In this document: in pieces, positions 16,728 through 26,437 of the stretch
How the letters are laid out: each line of letters begins with the position of its first letter
Numbering within the stretch: position 1 is the first letter of the stretch
Source: Thermoplasmata archaeon
GTDB taxonomy: Archaea; Thermoplasmatota; Thermoplasmata; Lutacidiplasmatales; UBA184
Length of the DNA: 64,000 nt
Assembly: GCA_027315455.1 (NCBI GenBank)
Contig: DAHUXZ010000001.1
Coordinates: 62,001 to 126,000 of the forward strand
Direction of reading: 5' to 3'
The notes under the pieces: model-generated
What the model was told of the DNA's origin: nothing
Databases searched by the model: none
Seen by the model: only the letters and a program-made list of their open reading frames with translations
Made by a program: the position numbers and the translations under genes

Positions 16728-18030
16728 GGTCCCGGTCGTCGCCTACCTCCTCCCGGCGGTCGTCGGGGGCGGCCTCGGCGACATCGAGGAGGTCCTCGCG
16801 GCGGGGAGGAGGCTCGCCCGCGCCGGCGTGCCCCTCGTGCTCTTCCGGCGCCCCGGCCGCCCCCTCCCGCCGTTTGTCAACGGCCCGTTCGCGTGGCCGC
16901 CCCACCGGCGGGTCCGCCGCCCCGTACATCCAACGGCCGCCGCGCTGACCCTGTCGGCCGGCTGGGGGATCGCCGCGGCCCCGGGCCGCGACGAACCGTA
17001 CGGGCGGGCCGGGCCGTGGTCGGAGGAGCGGGCGGAGATCGAGGCGGCGCACGGACCCGACCGGGTCCTCCACGTGAGCTTCGAGGAGTTCGCGCGGACC
17101 CTCACGAGCGCGGCCCAGGGCCGGGAGCGGCTGCGCGAGGGCGGGGTGCCGCTGCGCGAGATCCGGCGGCGCGCCGGCGCCGCGGCGACCGGCCGCGAGA
17201 CGGAGGGGTTCCGCCGGGCGTACCGCACGTTCCGCGCCTTCGACCGCCCCGACGTCCTCCACCTGTTCACCTCCTTCGGCCCCTCGCGGGCGTTCGCCCG
17301 CGAGTTTCCGGAAGCGGTCGCGACCGGGCCGCTCTGGCCGGACCGGCGTCCTCCCCCTGCGCGGCGCCACCGGGGCCGACCGGGAACGCCGCGCCGGGTC
17401 CTCTGGTACGCGAGCCCGTCGTCATCGGCGCGGGTCGTCGACGCCATCGTCGCGGGATTGGGCGGAGTCCCCGGTGGGGTCCGGTTCGAGATCCGTTCCC
17501 CGCACGCGATGCCGGCGCGGCCCGCGGCCGGGGTCCGCCTCGTCCGCCTCCCTCCCCTCGCGCCCCGGGCCTGGGCGCGCCGCTGGGACCGGGCGGACCT
17601 CGCGATCGTGACCGGGAGCCGGAGCCTCCTCGAGGCGATCGCCCGCGGATTGCCGTTCCTCTACTTCAACGGGATCCTGGGGAGCGGGCGCTCGCGCCGC
17701 CGGCACCGCCCCGAGAAGATCGACGCGCTGCTCGCCGCGTGGCGCCGCGCCGGGGCGCTGCCGGGCCCGCTGCGCGACCTCGCGGACTTCGCGCGCGGCC
17801 GGCGCGTCGGCCCGATCGTCCGCCGGGCGCTCACCGACGCTCGCTGGCGGCGCGGCTTCCCCCGGGGCGGGCCCGTCTGGGGGTTCGTCCCCCCGTTCGA
17901 CGACGCCGGCGCGGTCGTCCTCGAGGCGGCCCGACGCCTCGCGCTCGGGGGCCGGGCCGCGTCGGCGCGCGCCGTGGTCGCGGCGCTCCGGCGGGAGGCC
18001 AGGGCCTCCGGCGCCGCTTCGAAGGTTTAA
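16699..18030 (+). CDS. Glycosyltransferase-like (GT-B fold) protein
   Basis: A 443-residue protein with a possible GT-B layout: an N-terminal Rossmann-like start (VVAYLLPAVVGGGLGDIEEVL) and a C-terminal half with RVLWYASPSSSARVVDAIV, RADLAIVTGSRSLLEAIARGLPFLYFNG and a basic RSRRRHRPEKI stretch. The GS..SLLEA...G.P pattern is like the nucleotide-sugar site of MurG/UGT-type enzymes. Donor and acceptor are unknown. It overlaps the GNAT gene by 29 nt. Confidence 0.45.
   Translation: MRPLTRPRREVPVVAYLLPAVVGGGLGDIEEVLAAGRRLARAGVPLVLFRRPGRPLPPFVNGPFAWPPHRRVRRPVHPTAAALTLSAGWGIAAAPGRDEPYGRAGPWSEERAEIEAAHGPDRVLHVSFEEFARTLTSAAQGRERLREGGVPLREIRRRAGAAATGRETEGFRRAYRTFRAFDRPDVLHLFTSFGPSRAFAREFPEAVATGPLWPDRRPPPARRHRGRPGTPRRVLWYASPSSSARVVDAIVAGLGGVPGGVRFEIRSPHAMPARPAAGVRLVRLPPLAPRAWARRWDRADLAIVTGSRSLLEAIARGLPFLYFNGILGSGRSRRRHRPEKIDALLAAWRRAGALPGPLRDLADFARGRRVGPIVRRALTDARWRRGFPRGGPVWGFVPPFDDAGAVVLEAARRLALGGRAASARAVVAALRREARASGAASKV
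18026..18030 (+). promoter_or_regulatory. TATA box for the M29-like gene, overlapping the upstream stop
   Basis: GGTTTAAGC, about 26 nt before the ATG at 18054. The TAA stop of the glycosyltransferase-like gene (18028-18030) lies in the box. Confidence 0.45.
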
Positions 18031-18053
18031 GCCTCGCCGGCCATGTCCCGGTG

Positions 18054-19163
18054 ATGGCCGCCGAGCCGGGCCCGCCGGAGCTCGCGCAATCGCTTCTCGG
18101 GGGGGCGCTCGGCGTCAAGCGCGGGGAGAGCGTCGTCATCGAGACGTGGAACCATACCCTTCCCTACGCCACCGCCTGCGTCGTCGAGGCGCGCCGGCGC
18201 GGCGCCCACCCGATGCTCCTTCTCGAGGACGAGGCCGCCTACTGGCGGAGCATCGACGTCGCCCCTGCGGTCCGGCGCTGGAGCGGGGTCGGCGCCCATG
18301 AGTGGGCGGCGCTCGCCAAGGCGAACACCTACGTCTTCTTCCCCGGCCCGGCCGACGCGGCGCGGTTCGCCGGGCTCCCGGAGGCGGTCCGCGGCGCGCT
18401 GACCCAGTACAACACGGACTGGTACCGCCGGGCGCGGGCGGCGCGCCTGCGCGGGGTCCGCAGCGTCCTCGGCTACGCCTCCGACGCCCGCGCCGCGCAG
18501 TGGGGGGTGTCGGCCGCGACGTGGCGCAGCCAGCTGGTGCGGGCGAGCGTCGAGCCCGACCTCTCCGCGATCGTCCAGGACGCCCGGCGCGCCGCCGAGC
18601 GCCTGCGCCGCGGCAAGGTGCTGCGCATCACGGCGGCGAACGGCACCGACCTGACCGTCCGCCTGCGGGGCCGCGCCCCGTACGTCGATGACGGCGTCGT
18701 CGGCCCGCTCGACCTCTCCGCCGGCCGCAACATGACGGTGAGCCCCCCCGGGACCGTCGCCGTCGCCGTGGACGAGCGCAGCGCCGAAGGGGTGGCGATC
18801 GCGAGCCGACCGTCGTTCGTGCACCGCCGCCGGCTCGAGGGCGGGCAGTGGGAGCTCGCGGGCGGCCACCTCGCCAACCACTGGTACACGGACGGCCAGG
18901 AGGCGTTCGACCGGGCCTTCGCCGCCCCCGCCCGGGGCAAGGAGGTCCTCGGCATCTTCTCCCTCGGGATCAATCCCGCCCTCGCCCCCGGTGTCCCCCA
19001 GGTCGAGGACCAGGAGCTGGGCGCCGTCACCCTCGGGCTCGGCAGCAACGCCTTCTACGGCGGGACGAACCGCTCGTCGTTCTCCTCCTGGATCGTCGTC
19101 GGCGAGGCGACGGTGGCCGTCGATGGGGCGCCGCTCGTCGACCGCGGCAAGCTCCTCGCCTGA
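18054..19163 (+). CDS. M29-like (AmpS-type) aminopeptidase family protein
   Basis: A 369-residue protein resembling the M29/thermophilic aminopeptidase family: an N-terminal domain with GVKRGESVVIETWNHTLPYA, a central ITAANGTDLTVRLRGR strand pair, and a C-terminal ELAGGHLANHWYTDG then LGIFSLGINPALAPGVPQVEDQELGAVTLGLGSN region. The acidic and His residues needed for the two-metal site are only partly evident, so activity is uncertain. Start is ATG 18054, or GTG 18051 one codon earlier; both fit the TATA box at 18026. Confidence 0.65.
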   Translation: MAAEPGPPELAQSLLGGALGVKRGESVVIETWNHTLPYATACVVEARRRGAHPMLLLEDEAAYWRSIDVAPAVRRWSGVGAHEWAALAKANTYVFFPGPADAARFAGLPEAVRGALTQYNTDWYRRARAARLRGVRSVLGYASDARAAQWGVSAATWRSQLVRASVEPDLSAIVQDARRAAERLRRGKVLRITAANGTDLTVRLRGRAPYVDDGVVGPLDLSAGRNMTVSPPGTVAVAVDERSAEGVAIASRPSFVHRRRLEGGQWELAGGHLANHWYTDGQEAFDRAFAAPARGKEVLGIFSLGINPALAPGVPQVEDQELGAVTLGLGSNAFYGGTNRSSFSSWIVVGEATVAVDGAPLVDRGKLLA

Positions 19164-19174
19164 GGGCGGGGACC

Positions 19175-19894
19175 GTGGCCGACGTCCCGGGGCGCGCCGG
19201 TCGCCGCACGGACTGGGCCGCGCGGTTCGCCCGACCCCTCCCGCGCGATTTCTTCGCGCGGCCGACGCGGCGCGTCGCGCGCGAGCTCCTCGGCGCGGTC
19301 CTCCTTTCGCGGCGGGGCCGCGGATGGGCCGCGGCGCGCCTCGTCGAGACCGAGGCGTACGTCGCCGGGGACCCCGCGAGCCACGCGTTCCGCGGACCCA
19401 CCGAGCGCAACCGGTCGATGTTCGCCGGACCGGGGACCCTCTACGTCTACCGCATCCACCAGGTTTACTGCGCCAACGTCGCGACGCTCCGGGGGGAGGC
19501 GGTCCTCCTGCGGGCCGCCGAGCCGCTCACGCCGCTGCCCCACCCGCCGCGGGGGCCGGGCCGGCTCTGCCGCGCCTTCGGCCTCGACCGGTCGCACGAT
19601 GGGGGGGACGTGAGGACCGGTCCGGTCCGCCTCGTCCGCGGCACCGCGCCCGTCGGCGCGATCGCCGCCGGGCCCCGGGTCGGGATCCGCCGGGCGCTCG
19701 CGTGGCCCCTGCGGTACGCCGAGATCGCCAGCCGATGGGTCTCCCCGCCGCGGCCGACCGGCCCGGCGCCGCGTCGCGCTAGCGGAGCTTCGCCCAGGAG
19801 TAGCCGCGCCGGCGCGCGGTCGAGCCGAACCCGCACGAGGCGCAGACGCCCTTCTGGCGGTGGAAGGAGTGGCGGCCGCACCGTCGGCAGATGA
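19175..19894 (+). CDS. 3-methyladenine (alkyladenine) DNA glycosylase, MPG/AAG family
   Basis: Base-excision-repair glycosylase that removes alkylated purines. It has 239 residues with the family core [37 protein letters not shown] (catalytic Glu in VETEAY), [20 protein letters not shown] and YCANVAT, followed by the [11 protein letters not shown] strand. GTG start 11 nt after the M29-like gene. The last 38 codons run antisense through the eL37 gene and are low-complexity Ser/Arg/Gly, so the functional protein probably ends near RYAEIASRW; the late stop looks incidental. Confidence 0.85.
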   Translation: MADVPGRAGRRTDWAARFARPLPRDFFARPTRRVARELLGAVLLSRRGRGWAAARLVETEAYVAGDPASHAFRGPTERNRSMFAGPGTLYVYRIHQVYCANVATLRGEAVLLRAAEPLTPLPHPPRGPGRLCRAFGLDRSHDGGDVRTGPVRLVRGTAPVGAIAAGPRVGIRRALAWPLRYAEIASRWVSPPRPTGPAPRRASGASPRSSRAGARSSRTRTRRRRPSGGGRSGGRTVGR

Positions 19895-19940
19895 TGTGGA
19901 CGATCTTGCCGCCGCGCCGCGCCGGTGTTCCCTTTCCCAT
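19779..19940 (-). CDS. rpl37e: Ribosomal protein eL37 (L37e)
   Basis: A 53-residue basic ribosomal protein of the large subunit with the L37e zinc finger: C18-x2-C21 ([10 protein letters not shown]) and C33-x2-C36 (CASCGFG). The start [15 protein letters not shown] and the ending [11 protein letters not shown] are typical. It starts 17 nt downstream of the LSm gene, the classic archaeal LSm-L37e pair. Its 3' two thirds overlap the end of the glycosylase gene on the opposite strand. Confidence 0.95.
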   Translation of the reverse strand: MGKGTPARRGGKIVHIICRRCGRHSFHRQKGVCASCGFGSTARRRGYSWAKLR

Positions 19941-19957
19941 GTTCGCCCTCCCGAGTC

Positions 19958-20170
19958 CTACGGTGAGATGTACACGATCGAGTCGCCGCGCAGCAGCGTG
20001 AGTCCCGGGCGCGCCGCGACCGTGTCGCTCCGGACCTCCTCCGCCCCCGAAAGGACGAGGTTGAGGTGCTGGTCGAACCCGTCGAGCGTGCCGCGGAACG
20101 ACTGCCCGCCCTTCATCTCGACGAGCACCCGCTTGTGCAGGCTCTGCTGGAGCACGTCGAGCGGCTTCAT
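19958..20170 (-). CDS. lsm: Sm-like archaeal protein (LSm)
   Basis: A 70-residue RNA-binding protein that assembles into a hexa- or heptameric ring. The Sm1 motif is seen in [21 protein letters not shown] (about residues 20-41) and the Sm2 motif in [11 protein letters not shown] near the C-terminus, including the RGD/RGN turn that contacts uridines. It is co-directional with eL37 17 nt downstream and has its own TATA box at 20202. Confidence 0.95.
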   Translation of the reverse strand: MKPLDVLQQSLHKRVLVEMKGGQSFRGTLDGFDQHLNLVLSGAEEVRSDTVAARPGLTLLRGDSIVYISP

Positions 20171-20201
20171 CGTCGCGGGAGGCGGGGAGACCGGGGACCT
20201 G

Positions 20202-20209
20202 CCTTAAAG
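20202..20209 (-). promoter_or_regulatory. TATA box for the LSm-eL37 operon, overlapping the upstream stop
   Basis: CTTTAAGG on the minus strand, centred about 35 nt before the LSm ATG at 20170. The TAA stop of the P-loop kinase gene (20204-20206) is part of the box. Confidence 0.5.
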
Positions 20210-20947
20210 GTTGCTATCGGCGGTGTCCGCGAACGCCCCGGTGCCGGCCGGCGCCCGCTCCTCGAAGAGGAGGAGGAGGCGGCGCGCCTCCTCGGGCTCG
20301 GCCGGGGTCGCGGGCCGGGCGAGCTCGAGGAGCTCGACGATCCGCTCGGTGACCCGGTCGATCGCCCCCTCGCCGTCCGCCGAGGCGACCCGGCCGGGGA
20401 GGTAGCGGGGGAAGCCGTGCAGGTAGAGATGGCGTTCGACGCGGGCGACCCGGCGGTGGCGGGGGCGGAGGGCCGCGGGGTGCCCGTCGGGGTCCTGCGC
20501 GGCCCGCCAGTCGGCCGTGGCCTCGTCGACGTCGAGGTAGACGGTCAGGTCGGGGAGCCCGAAGCGACCGTCCGCGAGGCGGGCGTCCGCCTCGGCGGCG
20601 AGGCGCGCCGGCAGATCGTCCGGGGCGAGTCCGAGCTCGCGCAGCCCGTAGGTGTAGGTGAGCGGTCCGAGCACTCCGGTGTCCAGCACGACGGCCCGTC
20701 CCGCCTCCCGGTGCCGCCGGGCCTCGCCCCAGCGCCGCGCCTCCTCCTCGAGCAAGGTCCGCTCCGTGTCGGTGAGCTCCGCGGCGGAGCCCACGTCGAG
20801 GTTCGGGGCGCGGCCGAGGCGCTCGTAGGCCTCGGCGAGGACCTCGGCATCGAGCCGCCGGCCGAGGGCCGCAGCGATGCTCGTCTTGCCGGACGCCGAC
20901 GGTCCCTCGAGCGCGACCAGCCAGGGAGGCTCGGCGTCATCGGCCAT
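20204..20947 (-). CDS. P-loop kinase (nucleoside/nucleotide kinase-like)
   Basis: A 247-residue P-loop NTPase. Walker A is GPSASGKTS near residue 15; a lid-type [14 protein letters not shown] and a strand [14 protein letters not shown] follow, the layout of deoxynucleoside/thymidylate-kinase-like enzymes, with an Arg-rich stretch ([13 protein letters not shown]) that may be the lid. The exact substrate is not readable. ATG 20947 is used; a GTG at 20956 is also possible. It shares strand with LSm-eL37 but those have their own promoter. Confidence 0.62.
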   Translation of the reverse strand: MADDAEPPWLVALEGPSASGKTSIAAALGRRLDAEVLAEAYERLGRAPNLDVGSAAELTDTERTLLEEEARRWGEARRHREAGRAVVLDTGVLGPLTYTYGLRELGLAPDDLPARLAAEADARLADGRFGLPDLTVYLDVDEATADWRAAQDPDGHPAALRPRHRRVARVERHLYLHGFPRYLPGRVASADGEGAIDRVTERIVELLELARPATPAEPEEARRLLLLFEERAPAGTGAFADTADSNL

Positions 20948-20972
20948 GATGCCCACCGTAGGAGCGGTCCCG

Positions 20973-20980
20973 TTAGGTAA
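20973..20980 (-). promoter_or_regulatory. Putative TATA box for the P-loop kinase
   Basis: TTACCTAA on the minus strand, about 26-33 nt from the ATG at 20947. The same octamer precedes the HAD phosphatase gene at 55239-55246. Confidence 0.4.
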
Positions 20981-21007
20981 AGGTCTCGGCCGAGTCGCCC
21001 GGCGGGT

Positions 21008-21013
21008 CTTAAG
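21008..21013 (+). promoter_or_regulatory. Putative TATA box for folP
   Basis: GTCTTAAGG, 23-28 nt before the GTG at 21036. It supports that start. Confidence 0.4.
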
Positions 21014-21035
21014 GCGGCCCGACCCTCGCTTGGGC

Positions 21036-22280
21036 GTGCCGGGCGCGTCCGGGAGGGGGGACGGGGCGACCGCACCGCTCGCCCGCCTTCTCGATGCCCG
21101 GTGGCCGCCCGCGGCCCTTCACGAGATCCTGCGCGCGGGGCCCGAGGCGGCCGCCCGCGCCCCGCCCGCCGCCGCGGCGGGGGCCCTCGGCCTCGCCCTG
21201 ACCGGGGTCGACCCGGAGGGGGTGCCGGCCCTCCTGGCGGCGGCCCGGACCGGCGGGGTCGAGGCGGCACCGGGGCCGAGTGGGACGGGGTCCGGGTGGC
21301 TCTTCACCGGGTCGGATTCCTCGTTGGCGGCGCTCGCCGACCGGCTCCGGGACGCCCCCGGGGCGCTCGAGGGAGCGGGACGGGCGATCGAACGGGCGCT
21401 CGCGGCCCGGGGGCGCGCGGGGCCCCGCACGGTCCCGACCGCGCACGGACGGCTGGTCGTCGGGACGGGGACGCTCGTGATGGGGGTCGTCAACGTGACC
21501 CCGGACTCCTTCAGCGACGGCGGCCGCTTCCTCGACGCCGGCGCGGCGGTCCACCGGGCCGAGACGCTCGCGGCGGACGGCGCGGACCTGATCGACATCG
21601 GGGGGGAGTCGACGCGGCCCGGCGCCCACCAGGTCGACGTCGAGACGGAGTGGCGGCGGGTCGGGCCGGTGATCGAAGGGGTCGCGGGCACGCTGGGGCT
21701 CCCGATCTCGATCGACACCCGCCACAGCGAGGTCGCGCGCCGGGCGATCGCCGCCGGCGCCGACCTCGTCAACGACGTGAGCGGGCTAGCGGATTCGGCG
21801 ATGCGCCGGGTCGTCGCGGCGACGGGCGCGGCCGCCGTCGTGATGCACCGGCGCGGGACCCCCGCCACGATGGCGGCGCTCACGGAGTACGGGGACCTCC
21901 GGGGGGAGGTCGCGGCGGCCCTCGACGCGGCCACCCGCACGGCGATCGCCGAGGGCGTCGAGCCGGACCGCCTGATCGTCGACCCCGGGCTCGGCTTCGC
22001 GAAGACCCCGGCCCAGTCGCTCGAGCTGCTCGCCCATGTCGGCGAGCTGCGCTCCCTCGGGTTCCCGGTCCTCGTCGGCGCGAGCCGAAAGTCGTTCCTC
22101 GGCTGGGTCCTGGGCGGGGTCGACGTCGGTGCGCGCGAGACGGCGAGCGTCGCCGCGGCGGTCTTCGCCGCGCGCGCGGGCGCGGAGATCGTCCGGGTCC
22201 ACGACGTCGCCGCGACCGTCCGCGGCCTCGCCGGTGTCGCGACGGCCCCGCCGCGGGCCGGCGATCGCGGCCGGCGCTAG
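21036..22280 (+). CDS. folP: Dihydropteroate synthase with N-terminal extension
   Basis: Joins p-aminobenzoate (or an analogue) to a pterin diphosphate in folate/methanopterin-type synthesis. The catalytic TIM barrel occupies about residues 140-414 with the full motif set: MGVVNVTPDSFSDGG, IDIGGESTRPGA, NDVSGL, DPGLGFAKT, GASRKSFLG, and RVHDVA near the end. The first 135 residues are an Ala/Gly/Arg-rich extension absent from bacterial enzymes (about 275 aa), resembling a small alpha/beta domain. GTG 21036 fits the TATA box at 21008. Its TAG stop shares a CTAG with the opposing zinc-ribbon gene. Confidence 0.9.
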   Translation: MPGASGRGDGATAPLARLLDARWPPAALHEILRAGPEAAARAPPAAAAGALGLALTGVDPEGVPALLAAARTGGVEAAPGPSGTGSGWLFTGSDSSLAALADRLRDAPGALEGAGRAIERALAARGRAGPRTVPTAHGRLVVGTGTLVMGVVNVTPDSFSDGGRFLDAGAAVHRAETLAADGADLIDIGGESTRPGAHQVDVETEWRRVGPVIEGVAGTLGLPISIDTRHSEVARRAIAAGADLVNDVSGLADSAMRRVVAATGAAAVVMHRRGTPATMAALTEYGDLRGEVAAALDAATRTAIAEGVEPDRLIVDPGLGFAKTPAQSLELLAHVGELRSLGFPVLVGASRKSFLGWVLGGVDVGARETASVAAAVFAARAGAEIVRVHDVAATVRGLAGVATAPPRAGDRGRR

Positions 22281-22450
22281 GGGGCCGGGGCGTCGGGTTC
22301 GTCGGTCTCGATGACGAACGACCCGACGTAGTCGCAGTCGAGGCAGTGATAGACCTGGCCCGTGATCAGCGCCGCGTCGTAGACGAGCCGGTCGCTCCGG
22401 CACTGGGGGCAGCGGCGGACCGTCCTACCCCTCGGACGGCGGTGCCGCAT
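22277..22450 (-). CDS. Small zinc-ribbon protein overlapping the gyrA 3' end
   Basis: A 57-residue protein whose ATG lies inside the last codons of gyrA in another frame. It has an Arg-rich start, then CPQCRSD (C14, C17) and CLDCDYV (C36, C39), one zinc ribbon, ending with an acidic tail. Its stop overlaps the folP stop by three bases. The 26-nt overlap with gyrA suggests translational coupling as the last gene of the uS15-RecJ-GyrA operon. Function unknown. Confidence 0.6.
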   Translation of the reverse strand: MRHRRPRGRTVRRCPQCRSDRLVYDAALITGQVYHCLDCDYVGSFVIETDEPDAPAP

Positions 22451-25043
22451 CGTCCTCCGACCCCTCGTCCGCGCCGTCCCCGTCGTCGTCCTCGGCGTCC
22501 CCGGTCTCCTCGTCGGGGGCCGTCGGCGGCGCCGGGGGAACGGGGCCGGTCGCCGTGGCCTCCCCCTCCTCGAGCACGGGGGCGAGCACCACGGCGTCCC
22601 GCACCTGGTCGCCGTCGTCCAGGCGGATGATCCGCACGCCCATCGTGTTGCGGCCCTGCAGGCGGATGCCCTGGACGGCCATGCGGATCGTGATACCGTT
22701 CTGGGTCGTCACGAGCAGCTCGAGGTCGTCGCGGACCGGGAGGACGGCGACGACGGAGCCGTTGCGCCCGCCCGTGCGGATCGTGCGGACCCCCTTCGCG
22801 CCGCGACGGGTCCGGCGGTAGTCCGTCGTGGGGCTGCGCTTGCCGAAGCCGGCGGAGGTGATCGTGAGCAGCTGGGGGAGGTCCGAGGTCACGGGGGCCA
22901 TCGCGACGACCTGGTCGCCCCGCTCGGCGGAGAGCTTGACGCCGTAGACCCCGTAGGTCGCGCGACCCATGGCCCGGACCTCCCGGACCGGGAAGCGGAC
23001 GAGCTGGCCGGCGCGGGTCGCGAGGATGACCTCGGTCTCCTCGCTCCCGACGTGCGCGACGTCGACGAGCTCGTCGCCCTCCTCGAGGAGGACCGCCTGG
23101 ATGCCGCTCGTGCGGATGTTCTGGAACTGGTCGAGGGTCGTGCGCTTGACGATCCCGCGGCGACTCGCAAAGAGGAGCGAGCCCTCGGTGGAGAGGTCGC
23201 GCAGCGCGAGCAGGGTCTGGACCTTCTCGCCCGGCTTGAGCCTCGGAAGGAGGTTGATCACCGCCTTTCCCTTGGAGTGACGGCTGCCCTCCGGCAGCTC
23301 GTAGGCCTTGAGCCGGTAGACCCGGCCGAGGGTCGTGAAGAACAGCACGTTGTCGTGGGTGCGCGTGAGGAAGGTGCGGATGACGTAGTCCTCCTCCTTC
23401 GTCTCCATCTGGACGAGGCCGCGTCCGCCCCGCCGCTGGCGGCGGTACTGGTCGAGGGGGAGGCGCTTGATGTAGCCGTCCCGGGTGACGAGCACGACCA
23501 CGTCCGTGTCGGGGATGAGGTCCTCGAGCGTCCGCTCGGTGAACGCCGGGACGAGCTGGGTGCGCCGGGCGTCGCCGTACGTCGACCGGAGCTCGCGGAG
23601 CTCCTCGCGGATGAGCCCGTCGAGCTCCTTCGGGGAGTCGAGGATCCGCTTGAGGTGCTGGATCAGCGCCTCCTTCTCCTGCTTCTCCTTGAGGACCGAC
23701 TCGCGCTCGAGGGCGGTGAGGCGCGCGAGGCGCATGTCGAGGATCGCCTTCGCCTGCTCGGACGAGAGCAGGAACTTCCCCATCAGCTGCAGCTCGGCCG
23801 CCCCGACGTCGCGGCTGCGGCGGATGATGCGGATGACCTCGTCGATGTGGTCGATGGCGGTGAGGAACCCTTCGAGGAGGTGGAGGCGCTCCTCGGCCTT
23901 CCGGAGGTCGAAGGAGGTCCGCCGGGTGAGCGTCACGCGGCGGTGCGCAAGGTGCACCTCGAGGAGGTCCTTGAGCGGGAGGACCTTCGGCCGGCCGTCG
24001 ACGAGGCAGAGGTTGATCACGCCGAACGACGTTTCGAGCGGCGTGTGCTCGTAGATGCGGTTGAGGACGATCTCCGCCGGGGCGTCCCGCCGCAGCTCGA
24101 TGACGACGCTCGTCCCGTCGCGGTCGGACTCGTCCCGGAGGTCCGTGACGCCGTCGAGGCGCTTGGACTTGACCAGGTCGGCGATGAGCTGGAGGAGCGC
24201 GGTCTTGTTGACCTCGTAGGGGATCTCGGTGATGACGATCTCGTCGCGGCCGTCGCGCTCGCGGATCGCGGCCTTCCCGCGCAGGCGCAGCGTGCCGCGC
24301 CCCGTCGCGTAGGCCTCGCGGATCCCCTCGGACGCGGCGAGGACGCCGCCGGTGGGAAAGTCCGGCCCCGGGACCTTCGCGAGGAGATCGTCCAGCGTCG
24401 CGTGGGGCTGGTCGAGCAGGAGGAGGAGGGCGTCGACGATCTCGCCGAGGTTGTGCGGCGGCATGTTGGTCGCCATGCCGACGGCGATCCCGGCCGAGCC
24501 GTTCACGAGCAGGCTCGGGACCTTCGACGGGAGGACGAGCGGCTCCTTGAGCGACCCGTCGAAGTTGTCGGACCAGTCGACGGTCTCCTTCTCGATGTCG
24601 ACGAGCATCTCCTCGGAGATCGCCGAGAGGCGCGCCTCGGTGTAGCGCATGGCGGCGGGCGAGTCGCCGTCGATCGACCCGAAGTTCCCCTGGCCGTCGA
24701 TGAACAGGTAGCGGAGCGAGAACGGCTGGGCCATGCGGACGAGCGCGTCGTAGACCGCGAGCTCGCCGTGGGGATGGTACTTGCCGAGGACGTCCCCGAC
24801 GGTGCGCGCCGACTTGCGGTAGGGCCGGTCGTGGGTCGCGCCGGACTCCCACATCGACCAGAGGATGCGCCGGTGGACCGGTTTGAGCCCGTCGCGCCCG
24901 TCGGGCAGGGCGCGCCCGACGATGACGCTCATCGCGTAGTCGAGGTAGCTCTTGTGCATCTCGCGCTCGACGCTCTGGTCGCGCGCGCGGTCGGCGGCGT
25001 CCGGCGGGACGACGGGCGGGGAGGCCTCCGGCGGCGTGCTCAT
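22425..25043 (-). CDS. gyrA: DNA gyrase subunit A
   Basis: Breakage-reunion subunit of the type IIA topoisomerase that introduces negative supercoils. It has 872 residues: an N-terminal winged helix/tower with the catalytic tyrosine Y134 in [22 protein letters not shown] and GKYHPHGE, a coiled-coil gate, and a C-terminal beta-pinwheel. That domain starts with a GyrA box QRRGGRG (about 536-542), which marks gyrase rather than topoisomerase IV. The tail is acidic and low-complexity. The start overlaps recJ by 4 nt. Archaeal gyrases are of bacterial origin; no gyrB is in the window. Confidence 0.95.
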   Translation of the reverse strand: MSTPPEASPPVVPPDAADRARDQSVEREMHKSYLDYAMSVIVGRALPDGRDGLKPVHRRILWSMWESGATHDRPYRKSARTVGDVLGKYHPHGELAVYDALVRMAQPFSLRYLFIDGQGNFGSIDGDSPAAMRYTEARLSAISEEMLVDIEKETVDWSDNFDGSLKEPLVLPSKVPSLLVNGSAGIAVGMATNMPPHNLGEIVDALLLLLDQPHATLDDLLAKVPGPDFPTGGVLAASEGIREAYATGRGTLRLRGKAAIRERDGRDEIVITEIPYEVNKTALLQLIADLVKSKRLDGVTDLRDESDRDGTSVVIELRRDAPAEIVLNRIYEHTPLETSFGVINLCLVDGRPKVLPLKDLLEVHLAHRRVTLTRRTSFDLRKAEERLHLLEGFLTAIDHIDEVIRIIRRSRDVGAAELQLMGKFLLSSEQAKAILDMRLARLTALERESVLKEKQEKEALIQHLKRILDSPKELDGLIREELRELRSTYGDARRTQLVPAFTERTLEDLIPDTDVVVLVTRDGYIKRLPLDQYRRQRRGGRGLVQMETKEEDYVIRTFLTRTHDNVLFFTTLGRVYRLKAYELPEGSRHSKGKAVINLLPRLKPGEKVQTLLALRDLSTEGSLLFASRRGIVKRTTLDQFQNIRTSGIQAVLLEEGDELVDVAHVGSEETEVILATRAGQLVRFPVREVRAMGRATYGVYGVKLSAERGDQVVAMAPVTSDLPQLLTITSAGFGKRSPTTDYRRTRRGAKGVRTIRTGGRNGSVVAVLPVRDDLELLVTTQNGITIRMAVQGIRLQGRNTMGVRIIRLDDGDQVRDAVVLAPVLEEGEATATGPVPPAPPTAPDEETGDAEDDDGDGADEGSEDDAAPPSEG

Positions 25044-26437
25044 CGCGCACCTCCGGCCAGCAATGCGGCGATCTGCCCCGCGACATGGCGGTCGGCCTCG
25101 TCAAGGAACGCGTCCCGCGCGGACGCGGGGATCGTCGCCCCGCTCGCGACGGGGTGCCCTCCGCCCTCGCCGTGGACGTGGTCGGCCGCCTCGCGGCAGA
25201 CCGTCGCGAGGTCGAGGCCCTGTCCGACGAGCCAGAGGGTGCCCCGGGCGGAGACCTTGAGGAGATCGCCCTCGCGGGAGAAGACGAAGACCGGCCGGCG
25301 GGGGTCGAGGAGGTAGTTCATCGCGAGGCCTGCCTGGGTCCCGGCAAGGGTCGTCTCCGGGCTCTCGAACCACTGTAGCGCGGTCCGGGAGTTAACGCCG
25401 GCGTCCTCGATGCGGCGCAGGCCGGTCAAGATCCCCGTGCGCCAGGAGGCCTCGTGCGTCCGCGCCCGCTCGAGCGCGCCCGCGTCGCCGAGGGCGAGCG
25501 CCACCCCGATCGACGGCTCGCCGGCGCGGCCGGCGGCGTTCTGGAGGTTCGACAGCTCCTGGGCGTCCATCCCGACGGCGGGGACCGACCAGCCGTCCTG
25601 GGTGAGGAGCTCGCAGAACTCCGGACGGACCCCCTGCTGGACGAGGCGGTTGAGGAGGGCCGAGGACAACCGCTGCTCCTCGGCGCGGTCGAGCTGGTCG
25701 GGGGGCTTCACGGGGTCGAGGTGGAGGCCGGCGAGGAAGGTGCGGACCTCCTCGGGGCGACCGGAGAGGCCGCGCAGGAACGGATCGATGCTGCGCTCGA
25801 TCGCGTCGGCGAGCCGCTCGCCGAACAGCGCGAGGCGCCGGTGCCGCTGGACGAGCGAGCGCGCGGCGGCCTCCTCGAGAAGGCGGGCGTTGAGCCCCCG
25901 GTAGCCGCCCTGGTGCTGGCGGTCGGCGATCGCCCCGGAGAGCCCCCAGGGGGCGTTGTCCCAGTTGCGGGGGTCGAGGAAGATCGTGTAGAGCCAGCAG
26001 AGGGTCGAGGCGCACATCTCGCTCATCCCGTCGACGCCCCAGTCGAGCGGGTTGACGAACGCCACGTGCCGGGGGAGGTCGGGGGGGACCGGGGACCCCG
26101 GGTAGCGGTGGTGATCGAGGATGACCACGGGATGCGCGTGGGCGGCGAACAGGTCGAGCCAGCTCGCCCCGGTGTCGGCGACGAGGAGCGGGCCGTCCGT
26201 CGCCGTCACGATCTTCGCCATCGTCGGGCGCTCGACCCCGACCAGGGGGGTCGCCTGCACGCCGTAGCCCAACCGGCGGAGGGCGCGGACGAGGGCCGAG
26301 GCGCTCGCGATGCCGTCCCCGTCGTAATGGTAGACGATCCGCCAGCGGCCGGGGTGGGCCAGGAGCAGCTCTCGGGCGCGCGTGAACTCGCTGGAATAGG
26401 TCGGCTGGGAGACGAACCGTTCCGGCCCCGAGGCCAT
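25040..26437 (-). CDS. Archaeal RecJ-like DHH/DHHA1 phosphoesterase
   Basis: A single-strand-specific nuclease-type protein, related to the archaeal RecJ/GAN that associates with GINS. The 465 residues show the DHH motifs [11 protein letters not shown] (about residues 38-48), VADTGAS, and ILDHHRYPG, with a C-terminal DHHA1 domain marked by [12 protein letters not shown]. The start ATG overlaps the uS15 stop by 1 nt, and the stop overlaps the gyrA ATG by 4 nt. uS15-RecJ is a known archaeal pairing. Confidence 0.88.
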   Translation of the reverse strand: MASGPERFVSQPTYSSEFTRARELLLAHPGRWRIVYHYDGDGIASASALVRALRRLGYGVQATPLVGVERPTMAKIVTATDGPLLVADTGASWLDLFAAHAHPVVILDHHRYPGSPVPPDLPRHVAFVNPLDWGVDGMSEMCASTLCWLYTIFLDPRNWDNAPWGLSGAIADRQHQGGYRGLNARLLEEAAARSLVQRHRRLALFGERLADAIERSIDPFLRGLSGRPEEVRTFLAGLHLDPVKPPDQLDRAEEQRLSSALLNRLVQQGVRPEFCELLTQDGWSVPAVGMDAQELSNLQNAAGRAGEPSIGVALALGDAGALERARTHEASWRTGILTGLRRIEDAGVNSRTALQWFESPETTLAGTQAGLAMNYLLDPRRPVFVFSREGDLLKVSARGTLWLVGQGLDLATVCREAADHVHGEGGGHPVASGATIPASARDAFLDEADRHVAGQIAALLAGGAR

